Assembly (NCBI GenBank): GCA_040901775.1
Contig: JBBDYF010000275.1
Span: forward strand, 3,433 to 67,432
Direction of reading: 5' to 3'
DNA: 64,000 nt
Source of the DNA: CAYLLN01 sp040901775
GTDB lineage: Bacteria; Planctomycetota; Planctomycetia; Pirellulales; Pirellulaceae
Part shown: positions 33,148 to 43,580 of the stretch, piece after piece
Layout of the letters: each line of letters opens with the position of its first letter
Numbering within the stretch: position 1 is the stretch's first letter
Notes under the pieces: generated by a model
The model's input: only the letters and a program-made list of their open reading frames with translations
What the model was told of the DNA's origin: nothing
The model's database searches: none
Program-made: the position numbers and the translations under genes

Positions 33148-34017
33148 TCAGCTTCCCGATGGTTTGTTGGGATCGTTAACGGGCACAAATGCCGGCCGCA
33201 GCACGTATTCCCACACGCCGCCGCCGACTACCGCGCCCACGATCGGGGCCAGGATATACACGGTGAAAAACCCGCTGCCGTTGGGTCCGGGCAAGGCGGC
33301 CGAACCCCAGCCGGCAACGAAGGTGAACAGTCGCGGGCCAAAATCGCGGGCCGGATTGAAGCAGGCCTGCGTCAGCGGCGCGGCGATCGAAATGAGGGCC
33401 GCCACGGTCAAGCCGACCAGGATCGGCGCCAGATGGGCTGGCGGCGCGCAGGTATTGCGCGGGTCGCTCAGGCCGAACACCACCAGGGCCAGGATCGCCG
33501 TGCAAACGACTTCGGTCAAAATGGCCCGCGACGTGGGCACCTGCCGGGAGTAAGCCGCCCATTCGCTGCTCGACCAGGGCCTATCGGCACCAAGGCCGGC
33601 CGGGTTTGGATAGAACTCGCCGTAGCACATGGCGGTGACGATGCTTCCCGGGCTGCCGCGCGTCACCCCTTTGACCTTCTCAAAGTTGGCGAGCGGGCCG
33701 TAGTACATGGCAAACAGCACCGCCGCTGCCAGAAACGCCCCGCCCACTTGGGCCGTGATGTAGCCCGCCACACGGTTCCATTCGAACCGCCCCCAAAACG
33801 CCAAGGCGACCGTAATTGCCGGGTTGATGTGGGCCCCGCTGATCCCGCCGCAGAGGTACACCGCGAACATCACGGCCAGACCCCACACGATGGCCACCTG
33901 CCAGATGCCGCTTTGAGCCCCCGTCAGTACGGCCGCATGCACCGCCCCGCATCCGAGCAGAACGAGAATGAAGGTGCCGACCAGTTCTGCCACGAGCGTG
34001 CGCGAGGTGTTGTTCAT
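33148..34017 (-). CDS. Aquaglyceroporin (MIP family)
   Basis: 289-aa membrane channel with six helices and two half-helices. First NPA at 65-67 (GAHINPAITV), second in ACFNPARDFGPRLF. The Asp directly after the second NPAR is typical of glycerol-conducting GlpF-type channels rather than water-only aquaporins. A ~50-residue loop (GVTRGSPGSIVTAMCYGEFYPNP...) between helices 3 and 4 is as in GlpF relatives. ATG 34017 begins just before helix 1. No glycerol kinase gene is nearby. Confidence 0.92.
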   Translation of the reverse strand: MNNTSRTLVAELVGTFILVLLGCGAVHAAVLTGAQSGIWQVAIVWGLAVMFAVYLCGGISGAHINPAITVALAFWGRFEWNRVAGYITAQVGGAFLAAAVLFAMYYGPLANFEKVKGVTRGSPGSIVTAMCYGEFYPNPAGLGADRPWSSSEWAAYSRQVPTSRAILTEVVCTAILALVVFGLSDPRNTCAPPAHLAPILVGLTVAALISIAAPLTQACFNPARDFGPRLFTFVAGWGSAALPGPNGSGFFTVYILAPIVGAVVGGGVWEYVLRPAFVPVNDPNKPSGS

Positions 34018-34146
34018 AAGCGATCACAGTTTAATAAGGGTTTGAGCGACAAACAATCGGCGCTCGTGCGAGATCGGTCATGGAAACCCCGCTTGCGAAG
34101 TCAGCCCACCCCAAGGACTTATGGCGGCGCACGCTTCAGTCGGAAG

Positions 34147-34305
34147 AACCCCTATTTGTCTCGGCCGAGAATTATGTCGTTCAACCCTTTGGTTGGCGAC
34201 TGTGTCGCCCTTTCAGGGCTTTGCATGGTTTGGGGAACTCGTAACCCAGGGCGGCGCTGCGCTGGCCCTGGGCTGCCGCAGGTTGCCCCTTTGGGGCACA
34301 TCCGT
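34147..34305 (-). repeat. Multi-hairpin intergenic repeat element of planctomycete type
   Basis: Three adjacent palindromes: GCCC/GGGC (34207-34219), CCCAGGGC/GCCCTGGG (34245-34252 with 34265-34272) and GCCCC/GGGGC (34285-34297). On the minus strand one frame reads SPERATQSPTKGLND, a peptide string I recall from many spurious planctomycete protein predictions, suggesting a dispersed repeat rather than a gene. Confidence 0.55.
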
Positions 34306-34351
34306 TGCAACGCATCTGCAAAGTATAGGGCTCTTGGCGTGGCCAGGTTCA

Positions 34352-34373
34352 CCGGGACCAGGTTTGGTCCCGG
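34352..34373. terminator. Hairpin just downstream of leuA
   Basis: CCGGGACCA (34352-34360), loop GGTT, TGGTCCCGG (34365-34373): a perfect 9-bp stem about 20 bases after the leuA stop. No U-run follows, so it may be a 3'-stabilising or Rho-assisted structure rather than an intrinsic terminator. Confidence 0.45.
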
Positions 34374-34393
34374 CTGTTGGAGTCGGCGGAGAG

Positions 34394-35935
34394 TTACGAC
34401 GCCGTTGCCGGTCCCGTCGCCACGGCAATCCGGTTGGCCGCGGCCAGGATCGCCTGCACGGTCGCCTCGACGGTGTCGGTCGAGATGCCGCGGCCGCGAA
34501 AGGTTTGGCCCCCGTATTCGACCGAGAGGTTCACCTCGCCCAGGGCGTCGTGGCCGAGCGTTGCACTGCGCACCTGGTAATCGACGCACTTCAGCTTAAT
34601 GCCGGTGATCTTTTCGGTCGCCAGAAATGCGGCGTCGATCGGGCCGTCGCCATCGGCAACTTCCGCGCTGTGCTGCTCGCCGCCGCGGCTGAGGGTCAGC
34701 CTGGCCCGCGGCTTGCGCCCGCTGCCGCTGGTTACCTCGAACGAGACGAGCGACCACTCCACCTGGCCGGCCCCGCCGTGAATCTGTTGCTCGATCAGGG
34801 CGATGATGTCTCCGTCGTAAATCTCTTTTTTCTTGTCGGCCAGCTTTTTGAACTCGTCGAAAACGCTCAGCAGTTGCTCGCTGGTGAGTTGATAGCCGAG
34901 GGCCTTGGCCCGATCGGCCAGGGCGGCCCGGCCGCTGTGCTTGCCCAACACCAGGTCGGTTTTTTGAAAGCCGACGTCCTCGGGCCTCATGATTTCGTAG
35001 GTGCTGCGCTCTTTCAGCATGCCGTCCTGATGGATGCCCGCTTCGTGGGCAAAGGCGTTGCGGCCGACGATCGCCTTGTTTCGCTGCACCTGCTGGCCAG
35101 TGATCGAGGTGAGCAGCCGGCTGGCGGGAACCAGGCGCTGGGTGACGATGCCGGTCGTGCAGTGGTAGTAGTCTTCGCGGACGCGCATCGCCATGACCAC
35201 TTCTTCGAGCGAGGCGTTGCCGGCCCGCTCGCCGATGCCGTTGAGCGTGCATTCGATCTGCCCCGCGCCGTTTTCGACCGCGGCCAGGCTGTTGGCCACC
35301 GCCAGACCCAGGTCGTCGTGGCAATGCGTGCTGATCACCGCGCGGTCGATATTGGGAACGTGATTTTTCAGCAGTGCGATTACGCTGCCGTAATCCTGCG
35401 GCGTGGCGTAGCCGACGGTATCGGGAATGTTGACCGTGGTGGCCCCGGCGTCGATCGCGGCCTCGACCACCTGGCAGAGAAAGTCGCGCTCGGTGCGGGC
35501 GGCGTCTTCAGGCGAGAATTCGACATCCTGGCAATAGCCGGCGGCTCGCTTGACCCCAGCAATCGCCCGCTCGATGATCTCCTCGCGAGACATCTTCAGT
35601 TTGAATTCGCGGTGGATGGCGCTGGTCGCCAGAAAGACGTGAATCCGGGGGCGCTCGGCCGTTTGCAAGGCCTCCCAGGCGCGGTCGATGTCGGCGCTAT
35701 TGCAGCGGGCCAGCCCGCAGATCGACGTGCCGCGAATGGTGGTGGCAATCTCGCGGACGGCGGCAAAATCGCCCGGCGAAGCGATCGGAAAGCCAGCTTC
35801 GATCACATCGACCCCCAACTCGACAAGCATCTGGGCAATCTCCAGCTTCTCTTGCAGGTTCATGCTGCAGCCGGGCGATTGCTCGCCGTCGCGCAGGGTG
35901 GTGTCGAAGATCGTGATGCGACGTGAATCGGACAT
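34394..35935 (-). CDS. leuA: 2-isopropylmalate synthase
   Basis: First committed step of leucine synthesis: acetyl-CoA plus 2-oxoisovalerate to 2-isopropylmalate, cytoplasmic. 513 aa, normal for the bacterial type. FDTTLRDGEQSPG at 10-22 is the catalytic N-terminal motif; STHCHDDLGLAVANSLAAVENG holds the metal His; GIGERAGNASLEEVVMAM follows. The C-terminal LeuA allosteric domain (SGSGRKPRARLTL...DGPIDAAFLATEKI, about 400-510) implies leucine feedback inhibition. ATG 35935 is chosen; the long upstream extension in frame lies in the leader. The gene is preceded by a promoter, leader peptide and terminator suited to attenuation. Confidence 0.97.
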   Translation of the reverse strand: MSDSRRITIFDTTLRDGEQSPGCSMNLQEKLEIAQMLVELGVDVIEAGFPIASPGDFAAVREIATTIRGTSICGLARCNSADIDRAWEALQTAERPRIHVFLATSAIHREFKLKMSREEIIERAIAGVKRAAGYCQDVEFSPEDAARTERDFLCQVVEAAIDAGATTVNIPDTVGYATPQDYGSVIALLKNHVPNIDRAVISTHCHDDLGLAVANSLAAVENGAGQIECTLNGIGERAGNASLEEVVMAMRVREDYYHCTTGIVTQRLVPASRLLTSITGQQVQRNKAIVGRNAFAHEAGIHQDGMLKERSTYEIMRPEDVGFQKTDLVLGKHSGRAALADRAKALGYQLTSEQLLSVFDEFKKLADKKKEIYDGDIIALIEQQIHGGAGQVEWSLVSFEVTSGSGRKPRARLTLSRGGEQHSAEVADGDGPIDAAFLATEKITGIKLKCVDYQVRSATLGHDALGEVNLSVEYGGQTFRGRGISTDTVEATVQAILAAANRIAVATGPATAS

Positions 35936-35973
35936 GGATGGTGATTTCCTGTGTTGGCGGTGGAGTTCTTGTG

Positions 35974-35997
35974 CATAGCCGCGACCAGTGGTCGCGC
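35974..35997 (-). repeat. Family C palindromic repeat in the leuA leader
   Basis: Reverse-strand copy of the 25-base repeat at 1082-1155: the minus strand reads GCGCGACC, then ACT, then GGTCGC followed by GGCTATG, differing from unit 2 at two central bases. It lies between the attenuator terminator and the leuA start codon. Confidence 0.8.
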
Positions 35998-36116
35998 GAG
36001 ACGATTCTGGCAGGCGCGAGACGCCTACCCCACGAGCCGGCCTCGCGCCGGCACGCAAAGCACCAGATCGTTTTCCGCACTTGGCACGTCACATCTCCCG
36101 AAACACGCACGTCCAA

Positions 36117-36154
36117 TAAAAAAACCCCGAATCGCCAGAGAGCGGCTTCGGGGT
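36117..36154 (-). terminator. Intrinsic terminator in the leuA leader (attenuator)
   Basis: On the minus strand ACCCCGAA (36154-36147) pairs with TTCGGGGT (36131-36124), with an additional GCC/GGC step inside, directly followed by a run of seven T (36124-36118). It lies about 180 bases before leuA and 34 bases after the leader-peptide stop. The upstream sequence GGCTTCG (36186-36180) can instead pair with CGAAGCC (36150-36144), destroying the terminator's 5' arm. Confidence 0.85.
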
Positions 36155-36187
36155 CGGATTTCTTTCGGAACGAAAAGAACGAAGCCC

Positions 36188-36247
36188 CTACGGCCGGTTG
36201 CTGGCAAGCCCCAGCAAGGCGAGCGGAAGTAGGGAAAGCAGGATCAT
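36188..36247 (-). CDS. Leucine-rich leader peptide of the leuA attenuator
   Basis: 19 codons: MILLSLLPLALLGLASNRP, stop TAG at 36190-36188. Eight of 19 residues are Leu, encoded by CTG, CTT, CTA, CTC and TTG codons including two Leu-Leu pairs. A ribosome ending at the TAG would cover GGCTTCG (36186-36180) and let the terminator form; one stalled at the Leu codons would leave it free to form the antiterminator. A 7-bp hairpin (TTGCTGG/CCAGCAA, 36198-36204 with 36211-36217) lies within the last Leu codons. No strong ribosome-binding site precedes the ATG, which is the weakest point of the model. Confidence 0.75.
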   Translation of the reverse strand: MILLSLLPLALLGLASNRP

Positions 36248-36304
36248 TGTAAGGTTCAAACAGGCTCAATCACGGGCGGACACGGGTAGCCAGCACCTCT
36301 CTTG

Positions 36305-36333
36305 ACTGTAGCCCCTGGGGCCGCGAAGGTCAA
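36305..36333 (-). promoter_or_regulatory. leuA: Promoter of the leuA leader
   Basis: Minus strand TTGACC (36333-36328), 17 bases, TACAGT (36310-36305). Predicted start near 36297, 50 bases ahead of the leader-peptide ATG. Position and spacing fit the attenuator arrangement. Confidence 0.7.
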
Positions 36334-36515
36334 GATTGGCAGACGCGGCGAAGACAAGCTCCCCCGCCGGCAGGTTCGCGCTCGACCAGGCAATTTACAT
36401 CGAGCAGCAACTCGAACAGCATCTGAAAATCCTTGACGAGCGCGTGCCTGGCGAGGCGATGGCGTGACACGCCCGCACCATTGCACGTCGAATCAAACCA
36501 GCGTAGTTTAAAGGT

Positions 36516-36536
36516 GAGGTTCTTCGGCTGAACCTC
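36516..36536 (+). promoter_or_regulatory. Stem-loop ahead of the secreted-protein gene
   Basis: GAGGTTC (36516-36522) and GAACCTC (36530-36536) form a perfect 7-bp stem with a 7-base loop, 30 bases before the ATG at 36566. A weak promoter-like pair (TTGCAC 36481, 17 bases, TAGTTT 36504) lies upstream. Function unknown. Confidence 0.35.
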
Positions 36537-36565
36537 GCAAAATGGATGGCTGAAGAGATCGAACC

Positions 36566-36976
36566 ATGAGAACATTGTTGAGCGTCTGCCTATTCGTAAT
36601 CGCCGCATCGCCCGTGGAAGCACAGCAGAAGTTTGCTATCGAGATCGACGATGTGTTTCAGGCCACGCGAGAAGTCCTCGTCACCACCTCTGTCGGGGGA
36701 GTCGCCGACCTGATCGCGTTGGAGGAGGCGCGGTCCGATGATGGAAATGATGGAGCGATCCCCTTCAATCTGTCGCTGACCGCAGGTGTAACGTGTATGT
36801 TCAAGGGGGGGGCGGTCAAGGTCAAAGACATTCAGAGGCGACAAAGACTGGGCGGGAGAGTGATTAGCTATGCGGAATGCCAGCTCCTGCTTGATGGCGC
36901 AGTCATTTCCGCGAAACCTCACACCTACTACATCCCACTGTCAATATTGAGGGACCATTTTAGGCGACAAGGTTAG
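36566..36976 (+). CDS. Secreted protein of unknown function
   Basis: 136 aa with a classical signal peptide (MRTLLSVCLFVIAASPVEAQ, cleavage after EA-Q region near 19-20). The mature part looks like a small mixed domain: FAIEIDDVFQATREVLVTT, NLSLTAGVTCMFKGGAVKVKDIQ and YAECQLLLDGAVISAKPHTYYIPLSILRDHF. Two Cys residues (in VTCMF and AECQL) might pair after export. GC is lower than average for the window, as in the adjacent toxin-antitoxin pair. I recognise no family. Confidence 0.55.
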   Translation: MRTLLSVCLFVIAASPVEAQQKFAIEIDDVFQATREVLVTTSVGGVADLIALEEARSDDGNDGAIPFNLSLTAGVTCMFKGGAVKVKDIQRRQRLGGRVISYAECQLLLDGAVISAKPHTYYIPLSILRDHFRRQG

Positions 36977-37005
36977 AAAGTTGCCGTTCTCAAAGGAATT
37001 GTTTG

Positions 37006-37221
37006 ATGGAATTCACGCAGCAACAATTGCACGCCATCGACAGCGGCGAACCACTCCCGCTTACGGTCGAGGGGCGATCTTGCGTCCTTGTGCCGGACAG
37101 CTTGTATCAACAATTTCGCGAGATGATCGAAGATTGGCATCCTCAAACGATGCGGCGTAATATGGCGAAATTGATGGCGGACGATTGGAGTGACCCAGCG
37201 ATGAGCGTTTACGATGAGTAG
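37006..37221 (+). CDS. Antitoxin of the PemK/MazF pair
   Basis: 71 aa, acidic. The N-terminal half (LHAIDSGEPLPLTVEGRSCVLVPDSLYQQFREMIEDW) fits small antitoxins with a short strand-helix dimer domain and a flexible acidic tail (MADDWSDPAMSVYDE) that would wrap the toxin. ATG 37006 is preceded by AAAGGAA about eight bases upstream; TTG 37003 is less likely. It overlaps the toxin gene by 8 bases, as is normal in type II modules. It probably represses its own promoter. Confidence 0.75.
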   Translation: MEFTQQQLHAIDSGEPLPLTVEGRSCVLVPDSLYQQFREMIEDWHPQTMRRNMAKLMADDWSDPAMSVYDE

Positions 37222-37570
37222 TGCACGCTTGCGGAGAGGGGATGTGGTGCTTGTGGATATTCCCTATCTCAGCGGCGCGCAGTTCGTCAAACGACCGGCC
37301 CTGGTAGTTTGCGACCCGGGTCGAATGCTCGACGTCATCATTGCGGGCATTACCAGTCGAGTTCGCAGTCCGCTTCCTGCAACCCACTACGTCATTTCGG
37401 CCGGTCATCCCGACTGGCCTGATTCTGGGTTGCGGATGGAGTCTGCAGTACGGTGCGATCGCCTCTTTACCATCGACCATGCCGATGTTCATCGAATCGT
37501 TGGTCGCCTATCGTCTGCGACACTGCTGGAAGTGGATTCGAGGCTAAAGATAGCCCTGGCAATTGCATAG
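37214..37570 (+). CDS. PemK/MazF-family toxin
   Basis: 118-aa predicted mRNA interferase. RRGDVVLVDIPYLSGAQFVKRPALVVCD (about 7-34) is the typical opening strand-loop region; IIAGITSRVRS has the conserved TS/R region; the end LRMESAVRCDRLFTIDHADVHRIVGRLSSATLLEVDSRLKIALAI is the standard PemK tail. Length is normal and no frame damage is seen, so the module is probably active. It overlaps the upstream antitoxin gene. Local GC is lower than that of neighbouring housekeeping genes. Confidence 0.88.
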   Translation: MSSARLRRGDVVLVDIPYLSGAQFVKRPALVVCDPGRMLDVIIAGITSRVRSPLPATHYVISAGHPDWPDSGLRMESAVRCDRLFTIDHADVHRIVGRLSSATLLEVDSRLKIALAIA

Positions 37571-37673
37571 TTCGATGTTGGCGTGCCGAGCACGCTCCCA
37601 CGTTCACATCCCCTGCGCCTACAATCAGACTGACGGCCTTCACCCATCTCTCCTGTTTCGCGAGGAGCATTTC

Positions 37674-38315
37674 ATGGTTCGCGTGCTTACGCTATTGAGT
37701 CTCGTCCCTTTCCTAACGCCCGTCCTGCTGGCCGACGAACCCAAGCCCGACGCCGACGGCTTCGTCACCCTCTTCGACGGCAAGTCCATGGCCGGCTGGA
37801 AGGTGAACGAAAATCAAAAAAGCTTTTCGCTGAAGGACGGGGCGATCGTCGCCAATGGCGACCGCAGCCACTGCTTCTACGTCGGCAATGACAGGCCGTT
37901 CAAGAATTTTCACTTCATTGCCGAAGTGATGACCAAGCCGGGCGCCAACGGCGGCATCTATTTCCATACCAAGTCGCAAGACGAAGGCTGGCCCGCCCAG
38001 GGGCACGAATGCCAGGTCAACAACAGTTACGACAAAGACCCGCAAAAGACCGGCGGCGTCTATAACGTGGCCAAGGTGCTCAAGGCGCCGGCGAAAGACG
38101 GCGAGTGGTTCAAGTACGAAATCATCGTTGAAGGAAACCACGTCGTGGTGAAGATCGACGGCCAAGTGACCGCCGACTACACCGAAGAACCGGCCAAGGA
38201 CCGCAGCGCCGATCCGGGCCGCCACATCGACTCGGGCACCTTTGCCCTGCAAGCCCACGATCCGGGAAGCACCGTGCTGTACCGGAACATCCGTGTGAAG
38301 CGGCTGGCCGACTGA
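37674..38315 (+). CDS. Secreted DUF1080 (LamG-like) protein
   Basis: 213 aa with a signal peptide (MVRVLTLLSLVPFLTPVLLA). DGFVTLFDGKSMAGWKVNE is the diagnostic DUF1080 opening; NFHFIAEVMTKPGANGGIYFHTKSQDEGWPAQGHECQVNN and the late FALQAHDPGSTVLYRNIRVKRL complete the concanavalin-like sandwich. DUF1080 (3-keto-disaccharide hydrolase-like) is heavily expanded in planctomycetes and associated with polysaccharide use. ATG 37674 follows GAGGAG at 37662-37667. No neighbouring glycan gene suggests a specific substrate. Confidence 0.92.
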   Translation: MVRVLTLLSLVPFLTPVLLADEPKPDADGFVTLFDGKSMAGWKVNENQKSFSLKDGAIVANGDRSHCFYVGNDRPFKNFHFIAEVMTKPGANGGIYFHTKSQDEGWPAQGHECQVNNSYDKDPQKTGGVYNVAKVLKAPAKDGEWFKYEIIVEGNHVVVKIDGQVTADYTEEPAKDRSADPGRHIDSGTFALQAHDPGSTVLYRNIRVKRLAD

Positions 38316-38490
38316 GTTTGGCCGAGCGACTCCGTTTGCTTGCAGTTGCCCGATGGCGGAATTACCATAAACGGCAGTTAGATCGCGACTTGGGACGAAG
38401 GTCCGCGCCGACGATCCGCCGGTCGGTCGCTGGGTTCGCCTCGTTTGCTTCGCCACCACTATCTCTGCACACTGCTCTGGAGCGTCGTTC

Positions 38491-39951
38491 ATGGCCAGGA
38501 AATTTGTTTTAGGAAGCCTTTCGCTGCTGGCGCTGGCGTTTGCCGGGCCAGTCTGCCGGGGGCAAGATTCGTTGCTCGACGATCTGTATGGACGGGGCGT
38601 TCATGCCTACTTCGCCCACAATTATCGGGATGCGCACGAACTGCTGTCCGCCGCCATCGACGCCGGCAGCCGCGACCCGCGGGCCTATTACTTTCGCGGC
38701 CTGACCTACACCCGCACCGGCCGGCCCGACGAGGCCCAGGCCGACTTCCGCCAGGGGGCCGAGTTGGAAGTGGCCGGCGGAGAACCGATTCCGGTCGGCC
38801 GCTCGCTCGAACGCATCCAGGGTGGCGAGCGGATGGCGATCGAGACCCAGCGCCGGATGGCGAAGTTGGCTTTGTACAATTCGCAATCCCGCACCGAGCG
38901 GGCTCGCTACGAAAACACCCGCCGGAATGAAGCCGACGCCCTGCGCGATCCGGCGCGCACCGCTCCCGCTGCCCCGCCCGTCACCGCGCCCGATGCCAGC
39001 GATCCCTTCGACGGCGCTGCTCGTCCGCTGCCAGTCCCTGGCGAAGCGCGCCCGCTGGAACCGGCTCCGCTGCCGGAAGAGCCTGCCCCCGCGCCAGTTC
39101 CCTTAGAACCGGCGCCGCCTGCTGCCGATCCATTTGGCGAGCCCGCGGCACCTGTTCCCGTAGAGCCTGCCCCGGCCCCGGCTGCTGCCGATCCGTTTGG
39201 CACGCCCGCTGCGACTGTTCCTGTAGAGCCTGCCCCGGCTCCGCCTGCTGCCGATCCATTTGGCGAGCCCGCCGCGCCTGTTCCAGTAGAGCCTGTTCCA
39301 GTAGAGCCCGTTCCCGCCGAGCCAGCGATTCCGGCCCCGGCTGCGGCTGATCCGTTTGGCACGCCCGCCGTGCCTGTTCCCATCGAGCCTGCGCCGGCAC
39401 CGGAAGCGCCAGCAACTCCGGCACCTGCCGCTGCCGATCCTTTCACCGAACCCGCGGCTCCTGCACCTGCTCCGGCTCCGGCCGCCCCAGAAGCGCCCGA
39501 AACGCCGGCCCCGGCTGCGACTGATCCGTTTGCCGCTCCCGCGCCTGTCCCGGCGTCTCCGGCACCTGCTGTGGAAGCACCCGCAGCGCCCGTCCCGGCT
39601 GCCGCTGCGGAAGACCCGTTCGCCCCGGTTGCTCCCGCAGCGCCTGCTCCCGCCGTTCCGGCACCAGCAGCTCCCGCGGCGGAAGACCCGTTTGCTCCCG
39701 CAGCTCCCGCAGCGCCAACGCCTGCTCCCGCGCCTGCGGCAGTAGATCCCTTCGCCCCGGCTGCTCCCGCAGCGCCTGCTCCCGCCGTTCCTGCCGCGGA
39801 AGACCCCTTTGCCGAGCCAGCCGCTCCCGACCCAGCGCCGGCCGCCGCTGCGGAGGATCCCTTTGCCGAAGAGCCGGCTGCTCCCAAGCCGGCGGAAACG
39901 AAGCCCGCTCCTGCCGAGGAAGACCCGTTCGCCGAACCGGCGAAGCCCTAG
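38491..39951 (+). CDS. Exported TPR protein with a DPF-repeat low-complexity tail
   Basis: 486 aa. Signal peptide (LGSLSLLALAFAGPVCRG, about 7-24), then one or two TPR units (LLDDLYGRGVHAYFAHNYRDAHELL and SRDPRAYYFRGLTYTRTGRPDEAQADF, about 28-85). From about residue 155 to the end it is almost entirely Pro, Ala, Val and Glu with 13 occurrences of DPF at roughly 20-30-residue spacing (A-A-D-P-F-G/A-x-P-A). The tail is surely disordered. It could be a wall- or matrix-spanning linker. Start ATG 38491; own transcription unit likely. Confidence 0.8.
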   Translation: MARKFVLGSLSLLALAFAGPVCRGQDSLLDDLYGRGVHAYFAHNYRDAHELLSAAIDAGSRDPRAYYFRGLTYTRTGRPDEAQADFRQGAELEVAGGEPIPVGRSLERIQGGERMAIETQRRMAKLALYNSQSRTERARYENTRRNEADALRDPARTAPAAPPVTAPDASDPFDGAARPLPVPGEARPLEPAPLPEEPAPAPVPLEPAPPAADPFGEPAAPVPVEPAPAPAAADPFGTPAATVPVEPAPAPPAADPFGEPAAPVPVEPVPVEPVPAEPAIPAPAAADPFGTPAVPVPIEPAPAPEAPATPAPAAADPFTEPAAPAPAPAPAAPEAPETPAPAATDPFAAPAPVPASPAPAVEAPAAPVPAAAAEDPFAPVAPAAPAPAVPAPAAPAAEDPFAPAAPAAPTPAPAPAAVDPFAPAAPAAPAPAVPAAEDPFAEPAAPDPAPAAAAEDPFAEEPAAPKPAETKPAPAEEDPFAEPAKP

Positions 39952-40154
39952 TCTGCGAGAGGAGATTCGCTCCTGAATAACCCTTGCGCCGTGGTCCTTT
40001 GTGGCGACGGCGCTTTTTCGTTCTGAATGCGGTTCATTTTGTGTTAGCCTGCCTGTCGCGGCATCTTTCCTGCCTCGCTGCGACTTTCCCCCGCGCGGCT
40101 CGGCGATGGCGCCGGCTCGCCATCGGAATGCGTTCTCGCCCGACGGAGTAGATC

Positions 40155-43241
<3,087 letters not shown>

Positions 43242-43324
43242 TTGGCGCGGACGATCTCACCTTCATTCGCATGATCGGCGATCTATCCTGCGAAATGTGC
43301 ATCGCTCGCACGGGCATGCGCCTT

Positions 43325-43430
43325 CCTTTTCAACGCAAAGTCGCCAAGTTCGCCAAGGCGGCAAAGCATCACACGACGGCCTTCCTTGCGCCTTCGCCTG
43401 CTTTGCTTCTCTGCGTTAAAAAGAGAGAGG
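43325..43430. repeat. Intergenic inverted-repeat element with AACGCAAAG ends
   Basis: The left end reads TTTTCAACGCAAAGTCGCC; the right end, on the opposite strand, reads TTTTTAACGCAGAGAAGC. The interior is made of G-C-A-A-A-G-type words (GCCAAGTTCGCCAAGGCGGC, GCGCCTTCGCC). Elements of this look are dispersed in many bacterial genomes (from memory). No coding capacity. Confidence 0.5.
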
Positions 43431-43498
43431 GTATGCCCCAAGCCGGCGCTTGCGGTGCGCGATGTTCTGTTTTGGCCAAAAACAGCGCGCTCGACAAT

Positions 43499-43528
43499 TT
43501 GCATTTGCCGGCGCTTCTGGCCTACACT
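43499..43528 (+). promoter_or_regulatory. Candidate promoter of the DUF3500 gene
   Basis: TTGCAT (43499-43504), 18 bases, TACACT (43523-43528); predicted leader of ~45 bases to ATG 43581. Confidence 0.4.
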
Positions 43529-43580
43529 ACCGGCATCGCCCTGACGACCTTTCCCGCTTTCCTGCCACGGAGGTTTGCTC

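Larger units (their letters stand above)
34018..34393. other. 376-base gene-free region downstream of leuA
   Basis: Between the leuA stop and the aquaglyceroporin start, both minus strand. It contains the multi-hairpin repeat element at 34147-34305 and a perfect hairpin at 34352-34373 (separate entries). No supported gene. Confidence 0.6.

Noticed and set aside
34121..34589. Open frames through the region downstream of leuA
   Set aside because: Explained by the multi-hairpin repeat and by shadows of leuA.
36330..36623. A 97-codon minus-strand frame ending in VKDFQMLFELLLDVNCLVEREP
   Set aside because: The last part looks protein-like and could be a gene remnant, but it covers the leuA promoter and the start of the secreted-protein gene and has no start signal, so I did not call it.
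37563..37673. N-terminal extension of the DUF1080 gene
   Set aside because: The ATG at 37674 has GAGGAG upstream and begins a proper signal peptide; the extension would bury it.
38907..39887. A Gly/Ala/Ser-rich 326-codon minus-strand frame
   Set aside because: Antisense mirror of the Pro/Ala repeat tail of the DPF protein; not independent.
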